Source: Melanopsichium pennsylvanicum (taxonomy: Eukaryota; Basidiomycota; Ustilaginomycetes; Ustilaginales). From it: a stretch of DNA of 64,000 bases. The notes under the pieces were generated by a model that saw only the letters and a list, made by a program, of their open reading frames with translations, did not search any database and was not told the origin of the DNA. Of this stretch, positions 1-9,256 are shown piece after piece (the stretch's first letter is position 1; each line of letters begins with the position of its first letter). Where the stretch lies: assembly GCA_900208305.1 (NCBI GenBank), contig OAPG01000011.1:670848-734847 (forward strand), read 5' to 3'. The translations under genes and the position numbers were made by a program.

Positions 1-904
<904 letters not shown>

Positions 905-909
905 ATAAG
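905..909. repeat. Target site duplication ATAAG (left copy)
   Basis: ATAAG at 905-909 directly abuts the left LTR, and the same five bases occur at 5885-5889 directly after the right LTR. A 5-bp duplication is the usual footprint of copia integrases and fixes the outer ends of the element. Confidence 0.92.
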
Positions 910-1246
910 AGTTGAAGGTTGTTATTCTTGGTTCTTATTTGCTTGATTTTTCTGACTATTTACATGCTGAATCTTCGGGTTTATATACCTTCGTCGCGGC
1001 CCCCAAAATTCGGCAAAGACAGGGTAATCTTGTCAAGTATCGTTCGCTATACACGTATTACAATATTTCCCTCTTATTAATGTCAGGGGTTCGAGCCCCC
1101 TATTGGGAGCCATGAATGTCAGGGGTTCGAGCCCCCTATTGGGAGCCATCGCCTTCAGTTTCTTCGCTTTGTCCGCATTCAGCTTTATTCGCCTCATGCC
1201 TTAATTCATCTGCCCATCTAATTCGGTCGGCGCAATATCTTCAACT
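910..1246 (-). repeat. 3' LTR of the copia element
   Basis: This is a direct repeat of 5548-5884 with no difference found on reading both. It begins AGTTGAAG and ends CTTCAACT, a perfect 8-bp inverted terminal pair. The canonical TG...CA ends are not at the boundary set by the target duplication. A TATA motif (sense TATATAA) lies at 981-987. The last codons and stop of pol lie inside this LTR (1246 to 1201). Confidence 0.95.
1081..1148 (+). repeat. Tandem pair of tRNA-Lys-like 3' halves with CCA inside the 3' LTR
   Basis: Two copies of a 32-bp segment at 1081-1112 and 1117-1148 each read TGTCAGGGGTTCGAGCCCCC, then TATTGGGAGCCA. This is a T-arm with a perfect B box (GGTTCGAGCCC), an acceptor 3' strand, discriminator G and a terminal CCA. 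Nuclear tRNA genes of eukaryotes do not encode CCA, so the source looks like a mature tRNA. Read in the element's own sense strand, each copy starts TGG like a conventional retroviral primer-binding site, but is much longer than the usual 18 bases. Confidence 0.8.
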
Positions 1247-4200
1247 CCCCCCCTCGCCGGCCGTACCATATTTATCCCGTTACACGTTCGCATAATGATT
1301 GCCTTTGGTACTGGTTTGGTCAACATGTCCGCCAAATTTTCTTCGGTCCTGATATGCTTGATTTCCAGCGATCCGGATTGCACATTATCCCTAATGAAAT
1401 GGTACCGAGTATCAATGTGTTTGAGTTTCCAATGTTTCGCCGCGTCTTTGCTGACTTGGACGCATCCCATGCTATCGGTCAACATTAACGGTTTTTCTTC
1501 GGAAACCCCCAAATCTCGCAGCAAATATTTGAAAAATAATGCCTCCCTCGCCGCGTCTGATGCTGCCACGAATTCTGCTTCCACCGCCGATAGCGACACA
1601 CATTTCTGTACCTGCGATTTCCAACTGACCAAATTCCCGAAAATGAACGTCGTGGATCCTGAGGTACTCCTTCTGTTCGTCGCCCTCTCTGAAGCCCAAT
1701 TCGCATCTGTGTACGTTGTTATTGGATGCTTATTTTCCTCTTTATTTTCGTATCGCAAAGTGTTTTCGGCTGTCTGATTTAAATACTTTAATACCTGAAT
1801 AGCTGCTTCCCAAGCTCCTTCCCTCGGTTTCGACATGTACCTCGCCAATGACCCAACGGCGAAGCTTATGTCTGGTCGCACTGTATTTGATACCCATAAT
1901 AGTTGACCAACCAATTCCTGATAATTCTTCGATTTTTCCCCAATTATTTCTTCTGTTTCTTCTGCGTCCAGTGGGCATATCATTGGTCGCCATGATTTCT
2001 CGCCGTTTGGTAGCCACTTACTGATCATTTTCTTGATGTATGCTGCTAGATCTAGATCGAGGATTTTCTTGTATCTGTCTCTGGTAATTTTTATACCCAA
2101 AAATTCGGTTACGGGTCCATTGTCCTCAATTTCCCATTTTCGCCTTATGTCGTCTTTTACTTTGTTTACTTCTCGTTTGTCTGGAGAAATTATCAGCATA
2201 TCGTCAACATAGGTGGTGATAATTACCATTTTATCGCCTTGTCCTTTGAGGTAGATGCACGGTGCACAAGGTAGTCCCTTAAAACCTATGTCTTTCAAAT
2301 GTTGATCCAATATTTTATTCCATTCTCGCCCAGATTGCTTGAGCCCATAAAGTCCTTTCTTTAATTTGTAAACCTTACCTTCCGGTACTTGTGTAATCTG
2401 CGGGGGCTTGAGGTACACCTCGTGATGCAATTCTGAGTTCAAGTATGCTTGAACCACATCAATGCAATCAATTTCCCAATCATTGAACGCCGCTATCGCG
2501 AGCACAGCTCGTATTGCTTCCATAGGTGCAACCGGCGCAAATATTTCGTCATAGTCAATTCCTTGCTGTTGTGTGAATCCTCGTGCTACCAGTCTTGCCT
2601 TGTATTTTGTTGGTTTCATATTTGCATCCGTCTTGATCTTGAGTACTAATTTGGAATCAACCAGCCTTACGTTTAATGGTCTGTCAACAATTTCCCATGT
2701 CCCTTTCTTTTCTAATCCCTCGACTTCTTTCATTATCGCTTCTCTCCACTTTTGTGCATCTTCGCGTGCCATCGCCTCTTTGACCGTGGGCATCAAATCT
2801 AGCGTCTCTACTTTGGGATTACCGATGAGAGCGTATTTTCGCCTATCATTTGATGATTTTCTTGCTTTATTCTCGCTTTCATCGATTTTGGCTCCTGTTG
2901 ACGAATTAGGGATTTCCTCGCGCTGAAGCTCTTCAGATGGAATCTCCTCCTGAATTTCTCCTTGGTTTTCTGGGAAATCATCATCCACTAGGTGTTTTAG
3001 GGCATCCTCGTAATCTTCGTAATTCGCGTCTTGATCCTCGTATCCTAGATCTGGAATTTCTGCATTGTCAACCGGTGCTTTTGGCGGATAGATTTTTAAT
3101 GGGAGGAACTCTGTTCTATCTTGCCAACTTTGTTGTTCGAGGAATTTAGCCGAATTACTCCAGAATAAATCCGGTTTGTAGTTTGGACTGTAAAATAGCC
3201 AACTTTTCCTTGTCAGACTGTATCCAAGCAGTACCGCCGCAACAGCTCGAGCATCGATTTTGCCGTGTTCCCGCCTTCCTTTAGGAATAAATACCCATGC
3301 AAGACAACCAAATACCCTGAGTAGTTGGACAAATCGATCCGGTTTCCGTTTAAATGCCTTTTCGTACGGTGTGAGTCCATGTTGGTCTGGAGTGAGGTTA
3401 ATGGTGAAAGCCGCTGCTTGGACTGCAAATGGCCACAGGTTTGCTGGTAATTCTCGTTGGCTAAGCAGCGCTCGCACTCTCTCCATGAGTGTGCGATTCA
3501 TCCTCTCTACACGCCCATTCTGAGTACTGGTGTATGGCGAGGTCTTTTCCCAAAGAATTCCTTCATTCGCGCTCCATTGATCTGCTAGAGTGCTGGCCCA
3601 TTCTCCACCATTATCTGACCTGATTCTTTTGACCTTGTTGCCTGTTTGATTTTCCATGAATTTCGTCCAATTTTGTAGGCACCCGAGTGCATCGCTTTTC
3701 TTGAAAATTGGCGTAGCCAATATGTACCCGCTATGGTCATCAACAGCTACAAGGATGTTCCGATATTCAGATGTCCCTGATAAATCTGTAATTAAATCGA
3801 CGTGAATTAATCCGAGTACTTCGCTGTCCCTTTCTCCACTGCCCTTTCCCATTCTTGCCTGTGTGCTTTTGGCAGCGATGCACTCGTGACAATCCAATGA
3901 ATCTTCAGGGTCCAATTTGACTTCGCTTGATTCACTAAATCTCTTGATGATTGCTCTAGCTTTATCTCGGCCTGGGTGGCCGAGCCTTTCGTGCCATAGG
4001 TGTTCCTTGGATACTTTTCTGCTCGGTTCGCGAATTTGCATTTTTTCTGGTAGGCATTCGAATAATTCTTCTGTCTGATGTAGCCCATAATTCTCACGCT
4101 GGTTGGTACGAATTTCCAACCAATTTCTCTCAACATTTTCTTTTACTCCAATAATCACACCATCTGGGAAATAAATCTTTCCTCCTGAATTTTCAAAAAT

Positions 4201-4497
4201 CACTCGTGCACCACTCTCTTTCATCAAGGCAATAACAGATAATAATTTTATATTCGCTTTTGGAACATATAATACATTACGCAGGTGAACTTGCATAATG
4301 CCTACATGAGCGAATATATCTCCAATTGCTTTGATCTCCAATGATCCTTCTCCGGCCGTGTGAACTTGGCCTGAAAAAGGTTTTGGGTCAACGAGCAATG
4401 AGAAATCATTTACCATATGCATGCTCGCACCAGAGTCCACAACCCAAGTATCTGGGTTAATTTCTTTGTGCGAGCTCGTGAGGGTGCACCAAAATTC
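1201..4497 (-). CDS. Copia Pol polyprotein (protease, integrase, reverse transcriptase, RNase H)
   Basis: The frame opens directly after the gag UAG at 4500-4498 and runs 1098 codons to a TAA at 1203-1201. In order it contains: aspartic protease (DTWVVDSGASMHM); GAG-pre-integrase with the zinc-binding pattern (LWHERLGHPG ... CHEC); integrase core with D in DLITDLSG, D in RSDNGGEW and E in TQNGRVERMNRTLMERVRAL; copia reverse transcriptase (KARLVARGFTQQQGIDYDEI, YGLKQSGREWN and catalytic YVDDMLI); and RNase H (TYTDANWASE ... ADMLTK). No frameshift or internal stop was found. No ATG precedes the protease, so translation should depend on readthrough of the gag stop. The last residues and stop are encoded by the polypurine tract and 3' LTR. 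Confidence 0.95.
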   Translation of the reverse strand, partial: EFWCTLTSSHKEINPDTWVVDSGASMHMVNDFSLLVDPKPFSGQVHTAGEGSLEIKAIGDIFAHVGIMQVHLRNVLYVPKANIKLLSVIALMKESGARVIFENSGGKIYFPDGVIIGVKENVERNWLEIRTNQRENYGLHQTEELFECLPEKMQIREPSRKVSKEHLWHERLGHPGRDKARAIIKRFSESSEVKLDPEDSLDCHECIAAKSTQARMGKGSGERDSEVLGLIHVDLITDLSGTSEYRNILVAVDDHSGYILATPIFKKSDALGCLQNWTKFMENQTGNKVKRIRSDNGGEWASTLADQWSANEGILWEKTSPYTSTQNGRVERMNRTLMERVRALLSQRELPANLWPFAVQAAAFTINLTPDQHGLTPYEKAFKRKPDRFVQLLRVFGCLAWVFIPKGRREHGKIDARAVAAVLLGYSLTRKSWLFYSPNYKPDLFWSNSAKFLEQQSWQDRTEFLPLKIYPPKAPVDNAEIPDLGYEDQDANYEDYEDALKHLVDDDFPENQGEIQEEIPSEELQREEIPNSSTGAKIDESENKARKSSNDRRKYALIGNPKVETLDLMPTVKEAMAREDAQKWREAIMKEVEGLEKKGTWEIVDRPLNVRLVDSKLVLKIKTDANMKPTKYKARLVARGFTQQQGIDYDEIFAPVAPMEAIRAVLAIAAFNDWEIDCIDVVQAYLNSELHHEVYLKPPQITQVPEGKVYKLKKGLYGLKQSGREWNKILDQHLKDIGFKGLPCAPCIYLKGQGDKMVIITTYVDDMLIISPDKREVNKVKDDIRRKWEIEDNGPVTEFLGIKITRDRYKKILDLDLAAYIKKMISKWLPNGEKSWRPMICPLDAEETEEIIGEKSKNYQELVGQLLWVSNTVRPDISFAVGSLARYMSKPREGAWEAAIQVLKYLNQTAENTLRYENKEENKHPITTYTDANWASERATNRRSTSGSTTFIFGNLVSWKSQVQKCVSLSAVEAEFVAASDAAREALFFKYLLRDLGVSEEKPLMLTDSMGCVQVSKDAAKHWKLKHIDTRYHFIRDNVQSGSLEIKHIRTEENLADMLTKPVPKAIIMRTCNGINMVRPARGGVEDIAPTELDGQMN
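1247..1255 (-). promoter_or_regulatory. Polypurine tract of the copia element
   Basis: In sense orientation a run GAGGGGGGG lies directly before the 3' LTR, as expected for the plus-strand primer. It is also translated: it encodes an Arg-Gly-Gly stretch near the Pol C-terminus. Confidence 0.8.
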
Positions 4498-5472
4498 CTA
4501 CTGGCTCGTTTTGGCGTCCGGGGCCGGCTGGTTGTTTTGTTGCTGGTATGAGCACTGCCTAGCAATGTGCCCAACTTGTCCACAGCTATAACATTTCGGC
4601 CTCTCATTAGGCTTACTGGGATCGCGCCGTCCTTGCCAATAGTAGGGAGTATTGGCCTCCTTGGGACCACTTACATTTGCTGCCCGAGCTTGATAATGGA
4701 TTGGGTTTCTTCTAACAAATGTACCAGGTCCAAGTGTCTCGTGCTGGATCTGCTTGGATTCTAAAGCCGTGCAAAGAGCTTTGAACGAGGAAGTCGGATG
4801 CATATCTAAGGTTACCTGGTAAATTGGGTTTCCGTACAGTTGCTGGCGCACGTAATGCGTAAGAGTGTGGTCGATGAACGGATATCCAATTAAGGTTGCC
4901 TCGTTGGAAAGGTCCTCGATGTACTTGATGTACTTCCTCACATCGTTGTGAAGGACCCTCGCATATACTATTTGATCCAGGATCAATTTAATCCTTTCTT
5001 CGTTGTCGACCGTGAGATCTTCTCTGATCAGCTTCCAGAGCTTTCCAACATGAGCAACTTTTAATCCGATGATTTTGCTCTTGAGCGAGTCGAGTCCATC
5101 CTCGCCTCCGGTTTTCATCTTGCTAATGATGATTGAACACATCATGTTATCCAAATGTTTATTCCAACCTTCGCTGTTGGGATTTTTCTCGCCTGTAATA
5201 TATTCGGCGACTCCCTCGAGGGATAACATTAGTCGTTCAAAATCTGAATTCCAAAATCCCCAGTTCTTGCTCGTAAGTTCGCCCAGGCTGCTGAAATGTT
5301 TCTGCATGATGATTGGGTCGAGGTTTCGGATCGGCTGGAAGTCACACTCGTCTTCGAGTTCTTCTTCATCGTCGTTATGAGTGGGGGCGGTGTTCTTGTT
5401 TCTTCTTGCTCGAGTTTTCTTAGCTATGCCTTGAGCCTCGACTGGCATAGTCTGTGGTTCGACGCTGGACAT
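4498..5472 (-). CDS. Copia Gag (capsid/nucleocapsid)
   Basis: A 324-residue protein starts at the ATG at 5472-5470. It has an acidic N-terminal segment, a central helical region typical of copia Gag, and one CCHC zinc knuckle near the C-terminus (CYSCGQVGHIARQC, spacing C-x2-C-x4-H-x4-C) for RNA binding. It ends at a single UAG that is in frame with pol. The leader between the primer site and the ATG is A-rich, made of CAAGAA-type repeats (5473-5520), which may help initiation or packaging. It would assemble virus-like particles in the cytoplasm. Confidence 0.94.
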   Translation of the reverse strand: MSSVEPQTMPVEAQGIAKKTRARRNKNTAPTHNDDEEELEDECDFQPIRNLDPIIMQKHFSSLGELTSKNWGFWNSDFERLMLSLEGVAEYITGEKNPNSEGWNKHLDNMMCSIIISKMKTGGEDGLDSLKSKIIGLKVAHVGKLWKLIREDLTVDNEERIKLILDQIVYARVLHNDVRKYIKYIEDLSNEATLIGYPFIDHTLTHYVRQQLYGNPIYQVTLDMHPTSSFKALCTALESKQIQHETLGPGTFVRRNPIHYQARAANVSGPKEANTPYYWQGRRDPSKPNERPKCYSCGQVGHIARQCSYQQQNNQPAPDAKTSQ

Positions 5473-5527
5473 TTTCTTGGTTCTTGTTTCTTGTTCTTGT
5501 TTCTTGTTCTTGTTAGCTCGTCGTTCT

Positions 5528-5547
5528 GAGCATTCAGACTCTTAATC
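5528..5547 (-). promoter_or_regulatory. Primer-binding site for an internally cut tRNA-Lys(CUU)
   Basis: The plus strand reads GAGCATTCAGACTCTTAATC, ending exactly at the LTR boundary. This resembles the D-stem end, anticodon stem and loop (anticodon CTT) of a tRNA-Lys, so the element RNA can pair with the 5' half of that tRNA cut just 3' of the anticodon. Copia of Drosophila uses a tRNA cut in the same place (initiator Met), so the arrangement is known, but the tRNA differs. Confidence 0.75.
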
Positions 5548-5884
5548 AGTTGAAGGTTGTTATTCTTGGTTCTTATTTGCTTGATTTTTCTGACTATTTA
5601 CATGCTGAATCTTCGGGTTTATATACCTTCGTCGCGGCCCCCAAAATTCGGCAAAGACAGGGTAATCTTGTCAAGTATCGTTCGCTATACACGTATTACA
5701 ATATTTCCCTCTTATTAATGTCAGGGGTTCGAGCCCCCTATTGGGAGCCATGAATGTCAGGGGTTCGAGCCCCCTATTGGGAGCCATCGCCTTCAGTTTC
5801 TTCGCTTTGTCCGCATTCAGCTTTATTCGCCTCATGCCTTAATTCATCTGCCCATCTAATTCGGTCGGCGCAATATCTTCAACT
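5548..5884 (-). repeat. 5' LTR of the copia element
   Basis: This is the right-hand, promoter-bearing LTR, identical to 910-1246. A sense TATA box lies at 5619-5625, so the RNA start should be a few tens of bases to its left. The duplicated tRNA-Lys 3' halves (5719-5786) then fall in U3, upstream of the promoter. Confidence 0.95.
5719..5786 (+). repeat. Tandem tRNA-Lys-like 3' halves with CCA inside the 5' LTR
   Basis: This is the same pair as in the other LTR (5719-5750 and 5755-5786). The segment between the copies (TGAA) plus the start of the second copy extends the match into the 3' side of the anticodon stem. Confidence 0.8.
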
Positions 5885-5889
5885 ATAAG
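5885..5889. repeat. Target site duplication ATAAG (right copy)
   Basis: ATAAG directly follows the right LTR and matches 905-909. Confidence 0.92.
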
Positions 5890-6004
5890 CCCCACACATT
5901 GACCACTCTCACAAACTCAACTTTGAATGGTTTAGCAGATGATGGGCTGGCACTGATACTGTAGGACAACACAAACGATTGCAAATTGCGAAACATTATT
6001 CACA

Positions 6005-9000
6005 TCATATCAAAAAATCAAGACACCCCTTACTGCAGCCTCTCCAAAGAATCGGCAAAAGGTCTTTGTTCTCAACCCCGCCCATGGCGCCCAACATGCT
6101 CGTCTTGTCCCCCTCTGGCTGCGATATCCGATTTACACCCTCATCCAGCTCGACTTGTACCTCGCCGAGCTTAGCCACACGAATACCTCCAATGTGTGAG
6201 ATCCACTCTAGCCTTGTCTCGCCCGGCGTGCTAAACACTGGCGCCTGTCTGTGCTCCTGCTCTGTGAGAGGCCAATCTCGTTCGCTCTCGTCTGCATTAT
6301 GGTCGGGTCCGAAGGAGGCAGAACGGTTGAGACCAGATGCAGACAGTGCGGAACAAGTCGAAAAGCCGCGTACAAAGTTGGTACTGCTAGGCCTGGACAT
6401 GCCGTGACGGTCGGTGCCGAAGCTGGGTCGAGAGGAGGACCAACTGCGAGTGTTGAGCCCAGACGACGCGAAGCTGCGTTGTGAGTGCGGTGCAAATCGC
6501 ACTTGCTGTCCTGAGAATGGTGCGGCGATTTGGGACTCGGGTAGGGAAGGGATGGACGATCCACCCACTGTACCCACCGAGGAGACTGAACACGAAATGG
6601 GAGAAGCTGGGGTGGCGCTTATGTCAGAGCTGGCTGCGGTCGAAGGGACACGCTCCATGTCGATGGACAAAGGGTCTGCCTTGCCAGCGCCAAGCGTGGT
6701 ACCTAGGCTCGAGATGCTGCTTGTGGAGCCAAATCCACGTTTGCCTCTATGAAGAGCAATATCTCCAGTATTTTTGGCACTGTGACCCATCTGAGACTCA
6801 TCGCAGTGCTTAGGATTGGGACAACGAGAGAACCAAGGATTGGCACAAGCGTCATCTCCGCGATCCAAGGATCCGGGTGCTTCCACGCTTCCAAAGATGT
6901 CGTATGCTTCATCCTCATGTTCCATCTGCTTGTTCGCCACTTCACCGTCCTTGGACGGCGCCGCTGTGAAGGCATCAGACCCAGGCTGCGCACGAGTGAA
7001 GCTTCTCTTTGCAGCAGCGGAACTGTTGCTTCTCATCCTCGCCTTGGTTCCCCAATCCTGCGTAGCACTCCTCCTGGCAGCTTCCAACATGGGCACCAAT
7101 CCATGCCCCAATTCCCCCACCAAGCTTTGCAAAGTTCCATTCTCGTACGCTTCCAACAAGGTTGGCACTCGCTTTCCAAACTTGTCATCCTCTGGCCCGC
7201 CATTTGAGCTGAAGCTTCTCGTGCGGGAGGCATTGGAGCCGAACGAGGAGGTACGATTGCGAAGTTGAGCTTCGAACAGAGGGGTGTTGGTGCGAGAGTT
7301 GGTCCTGCTACTGCTAGACCGTCGACGTTGTGTTCCAGCAGAGTTTTGAACGATGGGGGAGAGGAAGAGCGAGGGGATGCCTTGTGAAGTGGAAGAGGCG
7401 ACGTCATAGGGGCTAAGAAGAGCGCGGATGCAGAACTCTTGCAGGCTGGGCACGGACAACGCCTGCTTTGTGTCAAGGACGCGGGATCGACCAGGCACTT
7501 TGAGGCGAGTAAAAGTGTCCTGTTCGGTGGAGGGAGTGAGGTCGAATGCAGAAGCGCTGTCTTCGTCGGCAAAGGCTGCTTCGAGAATTCGCTGACGCTC
7601 TTGCTCGACTTGGTCGTCCGAACTTTCGTTTGTGGCTGATGTGTTGACAGCTGAAAGGTGAAAAGCAGTGTGATCCCGGTCGACCGTTGTATCTGCTACA
7701 TTGGTATTGATTTCGAGATCGTTGCCGTCGTCGGAGCCATCACCTTCTTGCTCGGTGATAGAAGCAAAGTTGGCCGCGCGCATCTGTTCGATGCCTAGCG
7801 CGAGGAACCTCTCCACCTGCATCTCTGACCTTGTTCGGTCCCAATGTCTCTGCTGCCTAGCTGAGCTGGGCGCAGGGGCGCGGATCAAGGGCGTAGGCTG
7901 CTGTGACACTGGCACCAGCTCAACTCTGTCTGCAGCATCGCCATCTCCCCTGATGGGCGTGATGGATGCATCAACCGTTTCATCCAACTCATCCAGCTCG
8001 CTGAGCTTGTTCAGAGTGTCAAGTTGGCGGATGCGCTTTGCGGTATAGCAGAGCAGTGGTCTGACGGTGAGCACGCCCGTGTTTGGCGGTTTGAGCAACA
8101 AGGGGTTGGGGAACCAGGTAAAGACGTCCAACTTGAGCCTGAGGATCTCGGCAGGAAGATACTGAAGCTCATTGTTGGGTAAGTGAAGTTCAGAGAGGTT
8201 GTGAAGATCTCCGATGGCTGGAGGGAGAAATTTGAGTTTGTTGGATCGAAGGGAAAGGACACGAAGGTTTTGAAGTTGGAAGAAGGCGCTGGGAAGACGG
8301 GTGAGTGCGTTTGAGGCGAGAAAGATGCTGAGGGTGGCCTGACGGTCCCGATAATCGCGATAAGAGTTGGCGGAACGGGAGGAGAGGGTGGACATGGCGC
8401 TATCGGTGCGCACAAAGGAACGTGTGCGGCCAAGGGAGGGAACGAAAGCCGACTGACTGCGAGACAGGCTTCGAGTGGTGTTGGGGTTTGGGTTGACAGG
8501 TTTTGTCGGGGCAGATTCGTTATGAATGTGAGCGCTGAAGGGTGCCAAGTAGGATTCGTGACGAATGAGACCGCCGGTTTTGGACTCGAGCAGAGTTTGA
8601 GGTTGAGATACGGGAGAAGTTTCCGAGTGGACATCTGTGTCGTAGCGAGGAGGTGGAAGAGCGACGAAGCGCGATAGATCTGCAATGGTGGGTAGGATGT
8701 GGGTGATCTTTGTGTTGCTGAGGTCAATGGTGCCAGCTTTTGGCTGTTTAGGGTGAAAGATGGCGTCGTCGACGAGCTTGCTCCAATATTTTGCCATACG
8801 AGACCATTGGTCTGCTTCGTGTTGCTTGAGTTGGTCTTGGTGGTTGAACGCGGCTGCTTGATAGGATACGTTTTGATTGGATGTGGTTGGAGAGGAGCCA
8901 GATGCCGGAGGTTCGAGCGACGGAGAGGCTTCAGATGAAGCTAAGTGTGATACCTGCCTTACCTTACGAGTTGCTGCCAAGAAAGGGTCGAATCCTGTAT

Positions 9001-9256
9001 CTGGATGAAGTTGTTCACTGTGATCCGAGAGGAAGCCATCGTCTGAGGAGTCATCTTGGTCATGGCCGGATTGCGTGCTTTGAGTTGATTCTGAAACACG
9101 GGGAGGAGTAGCCATTTGTGCTGAAGGGATAGGGAGGTGTAGTTGCTTCCATGCTTCTGAGAGGACAATGGGAGATCTTGATTGTGTTGGAGTGAATGAT
9201 GGATGAGCAGATGAGCTGGGTGTAGAGCCCACTGCTTCGGGATTGAGTGCAGTCAT
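6005..9256 (-). CDS. Leucine-rich-repeat protein of unknown function
   Basis: An intronless frame of 1083 residues starts at the ATG at 9256-9254 (MTALNPEAVG). The frame stays open upstream, but the extra residues come from a GAT/GGT microsatellite and give an implausible hydrophobic Ile/Thr run, so I start here. Residues ~1-300 are mostly low-complexity Ser/Pro/Gln, with one repeat-like segment at ~176-197 (TIDLSNTKITHILPTIADLS). Residues ~307-390 hold about four leucine-rich repeats (LTRLPSAFFQLQNLRVLSL, LKFLPPAIGDLHNLSELHL). Further on are short conserved-looking helices (VPSLQEFCIRALLSPYD, VPTLLEAYENGTLQSLV) and a Cys/His motif (CANPWFSRCPNPKHC). This suggests a scaffold that binds other proteins. 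The copia element sits just downstream of its stop. I do not recognise a named orthologue. Confidence 0.85.
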   Translation of the reverse strand: MTALNPEAVGSTPSSSAHPSFTPTQSRSPIVLSEAWKQLHLPIPSAQMATPPRVSESTQSTQSGHDQDDSSDDGFLSDHSEQLHPDTGFDPFLAATRKVRQVSHLASSEASPSLEPPASGSSPTTSNQNVSYQAAAFNHQDQLKQHEADQWSRMAKYWSKLVDDAIFHPKQPKAGTIDLSNTKITHILPTIADLSRFVALPPPRYDTDVHSETSPVSQPQTLLESKTGGLIRHESYLAPFSAHIHNESAPTKPVNPNPNTTRSLSRSQSAFVPSLGRTRSFVRTDSAMSTLSSRSANSYRDYRDRQATLSIFLASNALTRLPSAFFQLQNLRVLSLRSNKLKFLPPAIGDLHNLSELHLPNNELQYLPAEILRLKLDVFTWFPNPLLLKPPNTGVLTVRPLLCYTAKRIRQLDTLNKLSELDELDETVDASITPIRGDGDAADRVELVPVSQQPTPLIRAPAPSSARQQRHWDRTRSEMQVERFLALGIEQMRAANFASITEQEGDGSDDGNDLEINTNVADTTVDRDHTAFHLSAVNTSATNESSDDQVEQERQRILEAAFADEDSASAFDLTPSTEQDTFTRLKVPGRSRVLDTKQALSVPSLQEFCIRALLSPYDVASSTSQGIPSLFLSPIVQNSAGTQRRRSSSSRTNSRTNTPLFEAQLRNRTSSFGSNASRTRSFSSNGGPEDDKFGKRVPTLLEAYENGTLQSLVGELGHGLVPMLEAARRSATQDWGTKARMRSNSSAAAKRSFTRAQPGSDAFTAAPSKDGEVANKQMEHEDEAYDIFGSVEAPGSLDRGDDACANPWFSRCPNPKHCDESQMGHSAKNTGDIALHRGKRGFGSTSSISSLGTTLGAGKADPLSIDMERVPSTAASSDISATPASPISCSVSSVGTVGGSSIPSLPESQIAAPFSGQQVRFAPHSQRSFASSGLNTRSWSSSRPSFGTDRHGMSRPSSTNFVRGFSTCSALSASGLNRSASFGPDHNADESERDWPLTEQEHRQAPVFSTPGETRLEWISHIGGIRVAKLGEVQVELDEGVNRISQPEGDKTSMLGAMGGVENKDLLPILWRGCSKGCLDFLI

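Larger units (their letters stand above)
910..5884 (-). mobile_element. Complete Ty1/copia LTR retrotransposon, 4975 bp
   Basis: The element has two 337-bp LTRs that read identically, a 5-bp target duplication, a primer-binding site next to the 5' LTR, a G-rich polypurine tract next to the 3' LTR, and intact gag and pol. Domain order in Pol is protease, integrase, reverse transcriptase, RNase H, which defines the copia superfamily. It is oriented on the minus strand, so its 5' LTR is the right-hand copy. Identical LTRs and an exact target duplication point to a recent insertion. It lies 115 bp beyond the stop codon of the leucine-rich-repeat gene and about 440 bp upstream of the FUR1-like start, disrupting neither. 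Confidence 0.96.

Noticed and set aside
912..1115. 67-codon frame occurring identically at 912-1115 and 5550-5753
   Set aside because: It lies in the LTR and is duplicated only because the LTR is. It is antisense to the element and begins with a non-ATG codon.
1081..1148. A genuine tRNA gene in the LTR
   Set aside because: Only the 3' half is present, with CCA, and no D-arm or 5' acceptor strand follows or precedes at a suitable distance.
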